This document shows positions 6,549 to 11,643 of a DNA stretch of 11,643 nt, in pieces. The notes under the pieces were generated by a model. It made no database searches. It had not been told where the DNA came from and worked only from the letters and a program-made list of their open reading frames with translations. Source of the DNA: Pseudomonadota bacterium (lineage in GTDB: Bacteria > Pseudomonadota > Alphaproteobacteria > UBA9655); contig JAKBAL010000023.1 of assembly GCA_021809225.1 (NCBI GenBank), positions 1 through 11,643 of the forward strand. Reading direction: 5' to 3'. A program made the position numbers and the translations under genes. Every line of letters starts with the position of its first letter. The first letter of the stretch is position 1.

Positions 6549-6585
6549 CCTTTAAAGCCGTTTTTTTAAAAATAAGACTTTAAGG
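6549..6585. terminator. Possible bidirectional terminator between convergent genes
   Basis: CCTTTAAAGCC (6549-6559) can pair with GACTTTAAGG (6576-6585), with one bulged base and one G-U pair, around a T7A5-rich loop. It spans the stop codon of atpF and the convergent junction. Only imperfect T runs follow on either strand, so this is weak evidence. Confidence 0.3.
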
Positions 6586-7054
6586 TAAGGTTCGCAATTT
6601 CTTTTAAAGACGCTTCCGTCAATTTTTTCTTTTCATTTTCGTCCTTTGAAAGGACGTTTTCTACAATCGCGAGAGCTTCGCTTATGGCCTGTTCGCGCAA
6701 TTTGGATTTTGCTTCTTCTGTTGCTATAGCCATGCGCTCTAAAAAAGCTTTTTCCTTATTCGCCATAAGTTTCTCAAACTCATGTTCACTTACTTTCTTA
6801 AATTCTAAAGCTTCTGTTTCAGCAAAAGAAACAATTTTAGAAGCCTGCTCAAGAGCTTCTTTATGTTTTTCTGTATAAGAATTTAAAAGACTTAAGGCCT
6901 CATCATGTAAATGTTGAGCCGCTTCTAATTGATGCGCGACTTTACGGCTGTGCTCATCAAGAGATTGTGTGAGAAAAGCAAAAGCTCTTTTTCCAAACAC
7001 GGCTAGAAAAAGGATAAACGCAATAAAAACCCAAAACTCTGGGGTTGAGAACAT
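6566..7054 (-). CDS. atpF: F0F1 ATP synthase subunit b
   Basis: Subunit b is part of the peripheral stalk that holds F1 against the membrane a-subunit. This 162-residue protein has one N-terminal membrane helix (about 5-28, FWVFIAFILFLAVFGKRAF). A long charged coiled coil, rich in Ala, Glu and Lys, runs from 30 to about 130. The C-terminal end (EASLKEIANLTLKSYF) fits delta-subunit binding. The ATG at 7054 shares one base with the TGA of the b' gene (TGATG), a sign of translational coupling; an in-frame TTG just before it is less likely. It is the last gene of the I-B-E-b'-b unit. Its length is normal for alphaproteobacterial b. Confidence 0.92.
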   Translation of the reverse strand: MFSTPEFWVFIAFILFLAVFGKRAFAFLTQSLDEHSRKVAHQLEAAQHLHDEALSLLNSYTEKHKEALEQASKIVSFAETEALEFKKVSEHEFEKLMANKEKAFLERMAIATEEAKSKLREQAISEALAIVENVLSKDENEKKKLTEASLKEIANLTLKSYF

Positions 7055-7530
7055 CAAGATTCTTCCTTTTTTTCAAGAAGTTTATCAGGAGAATATTCAA
7101 CTCCCATAAGTTTTGTTAAGATAGCACTTGCAACCTCAACAGCCACTGACCGAATTTCCTTGCTTGCATCTGATCGAGCCCGAAAAAGGTCTTGCTCCGT
7201 CATACGGAGACGATCCTTTAGTTTATCCTGAAAATCTTTTTGTTTGTGGCCGATAGAAGTCGCAGTGGCAGAAGCTATGGATTTAGAATGTTGGTGGGCG
7301 CGCTCCCTTGCTTGAGCAAGGGTCTTTTCATAGTCGGCTAAGAGTTCTTCAGCCCGCTCTCGATACATGCTGGCTTTGTTAATCTGTGCTTCAATTGTTT
7401 CGCCTCGCGTTTCAAGAACGCGTGTGATTTTTGGGATAGCTTTATAAGATAAGATCAAATAAAGAGCAAAGAAACATATCACCAACCAAAAAATCTGAGA
7501 GAAAAAGGTGGACGTATCTAATTGGGGCAT
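7054..7530 (-). CDS. atpF': F0F1 ATP synthase subunit b' (second b-type subunit)
   Basis: This 158-residue second b-type subunit pairs with b in the peripheral stalk. The N-terminus has PQLDTSTFFSQIFWLVICF leading into one membrane helix (to about residue 28). IPKITRVLETRGETIEAQI (32-50) is the typical start of the b' coiled coil, which continues to the C-terminus. Two different b genes are usual in alphaproteobacteria, other photosynthetic proteobacteria and cyanobacteria. It starts 21 bases after atpE and runs directly into atpF. Only a weak purine-rich site (GGATCAGAG) precedes the ATG. The gene is also named atpG or atpX in some genomes. Confidence 0.92.
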   Translation of the reverse strand: MPQLDTSTFFSQIFWLVICFFALYLILSYKAIPKITRVLETRGETIEAQINKASMYRERAEELLADYEKTLAQARERAHQHSKSIASATATSIGHKQKDFQDKLKDRLRMTEQDLFRARSDASKEIRSVAVEVASAILTKLMGVEYSPDKLLEKKEES

Positions 7531-7551
7531 GGGTTTTGCTCTGATCCGAAC

Positions 7552-7776
7552 TTATTTAAATAAAATCAAAAAGGCGATCAAAAGGGCAAAAAGAGCAACC
7601 GCTTCAGTGAGGGCAAATCCTAAAATTCCGATAGGAAAAATTTGTTCTCGGGAAGAAGGATTTCTAGAAATAGAACTGATAAGAGAGGAAAAGATAAGTC
7701 CAATACCGAGACCGACTCCGGCAAGAGCAAACATTGCCAATCCCGCCCCAATCATTCGTGCAGCTTCAACGTCCAT
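7552..7776 (-). CDS. atpE: F0F1 ATP synthase subunit c
   Basis: Subunit c forms the rotating membrane ring. This 74-residue hairpin has helix 1 with the glycine-rich AGVGLGIG packing motif (19-26), the polar loop SRNPSSREQ (37-45) and helix 2 with the ion-carrying carboxylate E58 in [11 protein letters not shown]. The residue after the Glu is Ala rather than the Ser/Thr typical of sodium rings, so proton use is likely. The ATG at 7776 has AAGGAG six bases upstream; the frame remains open further 5', but that part overlaps atpB and lacks a start signal. It lies 14 bases after atpB. Confidence 0.97.
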   Translation of the reverse strand: MDVEAARMIGAGLAMFALAGVGLGIGLIFSSLISSISRNPSSREQIFPIGILGFALTEAVALFALLIAFLILFK

Positions 7777-7790
7777 CGTATTCTCCTTTT

Positions 7791-8513
7791 CTAATGTAAG
7801 TGGATAGCGTCTTGTAAATAAATACATGTTAATATCGTAAACACATAGGCTTGTAAAATAGCAATCAGAATTTCAAATGCCGTTAGCAATGTGTTCACAG
7901 CTAAAGGAGCAATTCCCAGAACGCCTAACATGACCGTAAATCCAGCAAATACTTTGAGCATTGTGTGTCCTGCCATCATATTAGCAAACAGACGAACAGA
8001 AAGGCTTATGGGTCGAGAAAGATAAGATAAAATTTCAATGGGAATAATAAGTGGAAGCATATAAATGGGTGCACCTTTGGGAACGAAGAGGGTAAAATAA
8101 TGAAACCCATGGCGTATAAATCCAATGAGAGTTGCCATTCCAAACGCAATCATCGCAAGACCAAACGTTACAATAAGCTGGCTTGTAAACGTAAAGTTAT
8201 AAGGAATCATTCCGATTAAATTTCCCATCAAAATAAACATAAAAATCGTAAAAATAAAAGGAAAATACTTTTTCCCTTTTATTCCCAGGGTTTCATCAAG
8301 TAGATTCGCCACAAACCCATAGGTTATTTCTGTCAAGGCTTGCCACCGTCCCGGAATTATTTGGGAACGACTCATTCCCCCAATCAAAAAAAAGGCTGTG
8401 GCGAGAACGGCCATAACCATAAAAAGGGAAGAGTTTGTAAAAGATATATCGATCCCATCAACTTTTATAGGGATAAGGGAGTGAATTTCAAATTGATGAA
8501 GGGGATCAAACAT
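7791..8513 (-). CDS. atpB: F0F1 ATP synthase subunit a
   Basis: Subunit a forms the two proton half-channels against the c ring. This 240-residue protein has five to six membrane helices. It carries the family stretches [20 protein letters not shown] (88-107) and [18 protein letters not shown] (166-183), in which R174 corresponds to the essential Arg of helix 5. [20 protein letters not shown] (214-233) forms the last helix. Length is usual for alphaproteobacteria. It overlaps the end of atpI by 8 bases, indicating coupled translation. Confidence 0.97.
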   Translation of the reverse strand: MFDPLHQFEIHSLIPIKVDGIDISFTNSSLFMVMAVLATAFFLIGGMSRSQIIPGRWQALTEITYGFVANLLDETLGIKGKKYFPFIFTIFMFILMGNLIGMIPYNFTFTSQLIVTFGLAMIAFGMATLIGFIRHGFHYFTLFVPKGAPIYMLPLIIPIEILSYLSRPISLSVRLFANMMAGHTMLKVFAGFTVMLGVLGIAPLAVNTLLTAFEILIAILQAYVFTILTCIYLQDAIHLH

Positions 8514-8817
8514 CGGTGTCCTTCTTATTGTTTCCGGGCCTTCTAGGGGTTAAAGCTCGATAGACATTAAGCATACCAGCTACTGATCCGAGGATAAACA
8601 AGGAAATGAGCCCCCAAGGAAAAGTTCCAAATGCCCAATCGATGAAAAGCCCTAATCCAACTCCCACAAACACTCCTGAAACAAGCTCAACACCTACATT
8701 AAAAAACTTACCCACTAAACTTTGAGGTGGGTCTCCTTTAAAGGGTTCGAGACCGACGTTTTTCTTAGCTTCCTGGATCTTCCTTTTTAACTTGTCTAAT
8801 GCCGGATCACCAGACAT
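8506..8817 (-). CDS. atpI: ATP synthase assembly protein I
   Basis: AtpI is a small membrane protein encoded at the head of many F0 operons and thought to help c-ring assembly and possibly Mg2+ supply. The 103 residues comprise a charged N-terminal part (DKLKRKIQEAKK) and two membrane helices (about 42-62 and 68-86) with the family stretches GVFVGVGLGLFIDWAFGTFP (47-66) and LISLFILGSVAGMLNVYR (69-86). The ATG at 8817 has AGGAAGAG shortly upstream. It is the first gene after the promoter at 8840-8868 and overlaps atpB by 8 bases. Confidence 0.9.
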   Translation of the reverse strand: MSGDPALDKLKRKIQEAKKNVGLEPFKGDPPQSLVGKFFNVGVELVSGVFVGVGLGLFIDWAFGTFPWGLISLFILGSVAGMLNVYRALTPRRPGNNKKDTDV

Positions 8818-8839
8818 TCATTCTCTTCCTTTTTTCAAT

Positions 8840-8868
8840 AAGATAGGCGTCCCCTAAAAGGCTGTCAA
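8840..8868 (-). promoter_or_regulatory. Promoter of the F0 ATP synthase operon
   Basis: On the minus strand TTGACA (8863-8868), a 17-base spacer and TATCTT (8840-8845) give a near-consensus sigma70 promoter. Transcription would start about 8833, so the leader before the atpI ATG is only about 15 bases and consists mainly of the ribosome binding site. Confidence 0.7.
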
Positions 8869-8924
8869 GAGACTGGTAATAAAATCAGTTGCAGCAGGCA
8901 GGAGGATTATTGACACAAGAAGGA

Positions 8925-9047
8925 CTAGTTTGCACCATCAGCATCAGTTGAACAAGGTTGGTGAGCGTCGGCTTCTCCTCTTATGAAGAAAAAGAACCCC
9001 ATAATAGCCGCCATGTTCATCCATATTTGAAAACATTTTATTAACAT
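8925..9047 (-). CDS. Possible 40-residue exported or membrane peptide
   Basis: This short frame starts at an ATG with AAAGGAG eight bases upstream, a strong site in good position. The product has a signal-like N-terminus (MLIKCFQIWMNMAAIMGFFF), a hydrophobic core to about residue 22, and an A-x-A-like cleavage site (GEADA) before a short hydrophilic tail (HQPCSTDADGAN). A second ATG, eight bases earlier in another frame, encodes a 35-residue peptide without such features and lies too close to the AGGAG. I see no homologue, and chance cannot be excluded at this size. It ends 56 bases upstream of the atp promoter on the same strand. Confidence 0.35.
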   Translation of the reverse strand: MLIKCFQIWMNMAAIMGFFFFIRGEADAHQPCSTDADGAN

Positions 9048-9219
9048 TACTCATTCTCCTTTTTATATTAAATAATCTTGACGTCACCTAATTTCAGGAT
9101 TGTCTTTCTTTTTCGCCCTGTGCAGCTTTCATATTCTTACCTAGGAACGCCTTTAGCTTAAAAAAAAATGGTTAAGGAGGGATTAACAACTTATTTAAAT
9201 TTTTTTGTCATAAGTATGT
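9048..9219. other. Non-coding stretch upstream of the small peptide frame
   Basis: Nothing recognisable as a gene is present. A short hairpin GTTAA/TTAAC (9171-9187) is followed, on the minus strand, by a nine-T run (9160-9168), which looks like a weak terminator although no gene reads into it. A possible extended -10 promoter on the plus strand (TG-T-TATACT, 9217-9225) lies at the edge of the repeat element and could serve the gene at 9377. Confidence 0.3.
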
Positions 9220-9352
9220 TATACTCATCATACTTGAAGATACCTTATTTGCGCCCCCTTCGGGGGCTCGCAAAGACGTCTTGCTCCCGCTCGCCTTTGC
9301 GAGGAACGTTAGCGACAAAGCAATTCAGACATCTTCAAATTCATCGGATATA
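9220..9352. repeat. Nested inverted-repeat (palindromic) intergenic element
   Basis: Three nested or adjacent palindromes occur within about 130 bases. The outer arms are TTGAAGAT (9234-9241) and ATCTTCAA (9331-9338), with weaker matching continuing outward to TATA at both ends. The middle arms are CTCGCAAAG (9267-9275) and CTTTGCGAG (9295-9303). A tight hairpin GCCCCC-TTC-GGGGGC lies at 9253-9267, and the self-complementary AAGACGTCTT follows at 9273-9282. The right part (GCGAGGAACGTTAGCGACAA and AGCAATTCAG) resembles dispersed bacterial repeats of the TTGCGAGGAGCGAAGCGACGAAGCAAT kind in its general word pattern. It carries no transposase, so a small non-autonomous or REP-like repeat is the best reading. 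Confidence 0.6.
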
Positions 9353-9376
9353 TCGTGTTTAATCATAGGGATTGAA

Positions 9377-9985
9377 ATGCAGAAAAGTATTGGGATATTT
9401 TTATTTAATGGGGCTGAAGTCTTAGACTTTGCTGGTCCTTTTGAAGCTTTTACGACAGCATCGCGCCTTTGCGAACGGGCAGGAAAAGAAAGACCCTTTA
9501 ATGTCTTTACTTTCGCAACAACGAAAAAAAATATTATTGCTCGTGAAGGGTTGGAAATCAGCCCAACTTTTGATCTTCAGAATGTTCCAGCTATGAATAT
9601 TTTGATTATCCCAGGGGGGGTTTCGGACGAACCGCAAGGACAAGAAGAAGTAATGGAGTTCCTCAGGCAAGCAGTCAAAAATAAAGTTGAAACGGTTGCT
9701 AGTGTTTGTACAGGGACTTTTATACTCGCAAAAGCAGGAATTTTAAAAGGATTAAAAGCAACAACCCATTGGAATCATACTAAAAAATTAAAAAAGGCTT
9801 TCCCCGATATTGACGTCATCGAGGGTGTCAAATATGCGGATCAAGGAGGAGTTTTGACAGCTGCAGGCGTCGCATCGGGTATTACGATGAGCCTTTACCT
9901 TATCTCGCGCATCGTTAATGAAGCCCTTGCAGAACGAACAGCTAAAGAAATAGAGTTTCCATACTCCCCAGAAAATGCGTTATAA
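9377..9985 (+). CDS. DJ-1/PfpI family protein (isonitrile hydratase-like)
   Basis: This 202-residue protein has the DJ-1/PfpI class I glutamine-amidotransferase-like fold. The N-terminal strand SIGIFLFNGAEVLDFAGPFE (4-23) is typical of the isonitrile hydratase/AraC-associated branch. MNILIIPGG (73-81) follows, then the nucleophile elbow ASVCTGTFILAKAGIL (108-123) with Cys111, and ATTHW (128-132). GGVLTAAGVASGITMSLYL (157-175) closes the domain. Members include isonitrile hydratases, proteases, chaperones and glyoxalases, so the reaction is not fixed by sequence alone. The ATG at 9377 has AGGG six bases upstream and starts right at the family N-terminus; the open frame continues 5' to 9281, but that part is palindromic repeat. 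The antiporter gene follows after 41 bases and may share a transcript. Confidence 0.82.
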   Translation: MQKSIGIFLFNGAEVLDFAGPFEAFTTASRLCERAGKERPFNVFTFATTKKNIIAREGLEISPTFDLQNVPAMNILIIPGGVSDEPQGQEEVMEFLRQAVKNKVETVASVCTGTFILAKAGILKGLKATTHWNHTKKLKKAFPDIDVIEGVKYADQGGVLTAAGVASGITMSLYLISRIVNEALAERTAKEIEFPYSPENAL

Positions 9986-10026
9986 GCCGGCTTTCAAAAA
10001 TTAGTGTTCCGTGTTAAGAAGCATGT

Positions 10027-11310
10027 ATGCCTATTGAAAGCACCTTAACAGAAATAGCAATTGTTGTCACCGCAGCTCTTGCCTGCGGTATTATTCTTGA
10101 AAAATTTAAGCAGCCTTCGATTCTTGGTTATATTTTTGCAGGTGTGATCTTAGGTCCTTCTCTTTTTGGGTTCATCGAAAATCGGGAAGCCGTCTCTATG
10201 TTAGCAGAGCTTGGGGTTCTCATGCTCTTATTTGTGGTGGGGATGGAGCTTAGTTTAAGGCCATTTGTAAAAATTTGGCATATTTCTGTTGGATGCATCG
10301 GCTTGCAGGTTTTGGGAGGTCTTGCAATCTCCTTTCCACTCGCTCAACTTTTCGGTTGGCCCCTCAACTTAGCCCTTCTCTTAGCCTTCGTTTTTGCCCT
10401 GAGCAGTACAGCTGTGGCTGTTAAAATGTTAGATACAATTGGAGAGCTTAAAACAGGAACAGGACGACTTACTATTGGCGTTCTTGTCGCGCAGGACTTA
10501 GCGATCGTTCCTATGATTCTTATCATTCGGGGACTCCAACCTGGGGCGACTTTGAGTATCCCTCTTATCTTGATTAAAATCGTGGTTGCCGTTGGTCTTT
10601 TGGCCCTCCTTGTCTGGTATTTAAGCCGAAAAGAGCGCATCCGCCTTCCCTTTTTACATATGGTTGTGGGACATACAGATTTGACCCCTTTGCTGGGCCT
10701 CACTTTTTGTTTTGGAGCAGCTGCAGTTGCGGGTCTTTCTGGACTTTCCGCGGCTTATGGTGCTTTCCTAGCCGGGCTCATCATGGGCAACAGTCATGAA
10801 CGACAAGTAATTATCGATAAAATGACACCCATTTATAGTGTCTTGATTATGGTCTTTTTTCTTTCCATCGGTCTTCTCCTTGACCTAAATTTTATTTGGG
10901 AAAATTTAAGTACGGTATTGATGATATTGCTTTTTATTACGCTTGGTAAAACAGCTCTCAATATCAGCATCCTTCACTTGCTGCGCCAACCTTGGATAAA
11001 ATCTTTCCTTTCAGGGGTTGTCCTCGCCCAGCTTGGAGAATTTTCCTTTCTCCTAGCAACCGTAGGAGAAGAAGTCGGAGTTGTGAATGAATATGGGACA
11101 AATCTCATTGTTTCTTTAACCGTTCTTTCCTTAATATTAAGTCCCATTTGGCTATCAACGGCCAAAAAACTCCATGATCTTGCACCTAAACGCATAACAA
11201 CCCTTTCGCACCTTTTAGATCTTTTATATGGTAACAAGCTTTCACTCATAAAAAGACATTATATGAAACTTAAAGATAGAGTGTTCCACCGTGCCGACTC
11301 TCGAGATTGA
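10027..11310 (+). CDS. CPA2-family monovalent cation/proton antiporter without RCK domain
   Basis: This 427-residue inner-membrane protein has about 12 membrane helices and the Na_H_Exchanger fold. It exchanges K+ or Na+ for protons. Family marks are QPSILGYIFAGVILGPSLFG (29-48), AELGVLMLLFVVGMEL (60-75), ALSSTAVAVKML (124-135) and VAQDLAIVP (154-162), with Q156-D157 in the ion-site helix. AAYGAFLAGLIMGNS and VLAQLGEFSFLLATVGEE lie further on. Relatives such as KefB, KefC and YbaL carry a C-terminal NAD-binding RCK domain; here only about 45 basic residues follow the last helix, so gating by nucleotide or glutathione is not expected. The ATG at 10027 has only a weak AAGAAG upstream. rnhB begins inside its last codons. 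The ion preference is unknown. Confidence 0.88.
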   Translation: MPIESTLTEIAIVVTAALACGIILEKFKQPSILGYIFAGVILGPSLFGFIENREAVSMLAELGVLMLLFVVGMELSLRPFVKIWHISVGCIGLQVLGGLAISFPLAQLFGWPLNLALLLAFVFALSSTAVAVKMLDTIGELKTGTGRLTIGVLVAQDLAIVPMILIIRGLQPGATLSIPLILIKIVVAVGLLALLVWYLSRKERIRLPFLHMVVGHTDLTPLLGLTFCFGAAAVAGLSGLSAAYGAFLAGLIMGNSHERQVIIDKMTPIYSVLIMVFFLSIGLLLDLNFIWENLSTVLMILLFITLGKTALNISILHLLRQPWIKSFLSGVVLAQLGEFSFLLATVGEEVGVVNEYGTNLIVSLTVLSLILSPIWLSTAKKLHDLAPKRITTLSHLLDLLYGNKLSLIKRHYMKLKDRVFHRADSRD

Positions 11311-11643
11311 ATCTCAATACAAAGGAATGGTGGGAGGTGTTGATGAAGTGGGAAGGGGGCCTTGGGCGGGCCCAGTTGTAGCCGCTGTAGCCGTTTTTCT
11401 AGAACCACCCCCGCCTTCTCTCATGAAAAACATTGATGACTCTAAAAAACTCTCCAAGATCAAGCGCGAAAAGATTTATAGCGACCTTTTGGATCTTAAG
11501 GCCTTTCAGTATGGCCTAGGGCTTGCCTCCGTTGAGGAAATAGACCTCCTCAATATCTCAAAGGCCACTTTTCTTGCCATGGAACGCGCGGTCCAAAACC
11601 TTCCCCAAAAACCCCACGCCCTTCTCATTGATGGGATATTGAT
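11291..11643 (+). CDS. rnhB: Ribonuclease HII, 5' part (cut by window end)
   Basis: RNase HII cleaves RNA in RNA-DNA hybrids and removes single ribonucleotides from DNA. The visible 117 residues start with PTLEIESQYKG and then the active-site motif GVDEVGRGPWAGPVVAAVAV, with D18 and E19 (counting from the GTG). IDDSKKLS (49-56) and ALLIDG near the end, with the next catalytic Asp, follow in the expected order. The GTG at 11291 is chosen because the PTLEIE-type N-terminus is usual before GVDEVGRG in alphaproteobacteria. A later in-frame ATG (11327) would leave only four residues before that motif, and its AAAGGA touches the start codon. It overlaps the antiporter gene by 20 bases, so translation is probably coupled. 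Confidence 0.93.
   Translation, partial: MPTLEIESQYKGMVGGVDEVGRGPWAGPVVAAVAVFLEPPPPSLMKNIDDSKKLSKIKREKIYSDLLDLKAFQYGLGLASVEEIDLLNISKATFLAMERAVQNLPQKPHALLIDGIL

Noticed and set aside
7777..7827. Upstream extension of atpE
   Set aside because: It overlaps the end of atpB; the ATG at 7776 has a strong ribosome binding site and gives the normal 74-residue length.
9168..9362. Open plus-strand frame of 64 codons upstream of the DJ-1 gene
   Set aside because: It runs straight through the palindromic element, has no family-like sequence, and is explained by the repeat.
9281..9376. N-terminal extension of the DJ-1 protein by 32 residues
   Set aside because: The extension lies in the repeat. The ATG at 9377 has its own AGGG site and begins at the usual family N-terminus.
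8818..9376. tRNA, small RNA or CRISPR array in the long gap upstream of atpI
   Set aside because: No cloverleaf, CCA end or regularly spaced repeat was seen; the palindromes are single and nested rather than arrayed.

Overview
This window reads as chromosomal DNA from a moderately AT-rich alphaproteobacterium. The main evidence is the F0 ATP synthase cluster in the order I-B-E-b'-b, without the F1 genes, which is the alphaproteobacterial arrangement. The general look (AT-rich codons, degenerate palindromic intergenic repeats, a secreted acidic protein of unknown function) would suit a Holosporales/Rickettsiales-like, host-associated lineage, but that placement is inference. The KDO gene and the TonB-dependent receptor show a Gram-negative outer membrane.

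Left part (1-3865, minus strand): a promoter and a clear cobalamin riboswitch precede a BtuB-like TonB-dependent receptor. It is followed by a small HEPN/HI0074-type protein, a TonB-family energy transducer and kdsB. The first three are packed as one transcription unit, so the riboswitch probably controls both the outer-membrane vitamin B12 receptor and a TonB to energise it. The HEPN-type protein between them lacks its usual nucleotidyltransferase partner. kdsB loses its reading frame before the C-terminal quarter; the missing part is still recognisable as fragments in shifted frames.

Centre (3992-6501, plus strand): a SAM-methyltransferase-like gene; a signal-peptide-bearing acidic protein with an internal duplicated motif, its own promoter and a strong intrinsic terminator; a 278-base gap with repeat-like remnants; and a small three-helix membrane protein of the CBU_0592 type.

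Right-centre (6566-8868, minus strand): atpI-atpB-atpE-atpF'-atpF, tightly packed behind a good sigma70-type promoter. Upstream, on the same strand, is a possible 40-residue exported peptide gene, then a poorly coding stretch containing a nested inverted-repeat element.

Right (9377-11643, plus strand): a DJ-1/PfpI-type protein, a CPA2 cation/proton antiporter without a regulatory RCK domain, and the start of rnhB (RNase HII), overlapping the antiporter gene by 20 bases and cut by the window edge.

I saw no tRNA or rRNA genes, CRISPR array, transposase or phage genes. No clear new multi-gene system is visible. The best candidates for a second look are the orphan HEPN protein in a B12-controlled operon, the secreted repeat protein, the broken kdsB end and the 9220-9352 palindromic element.
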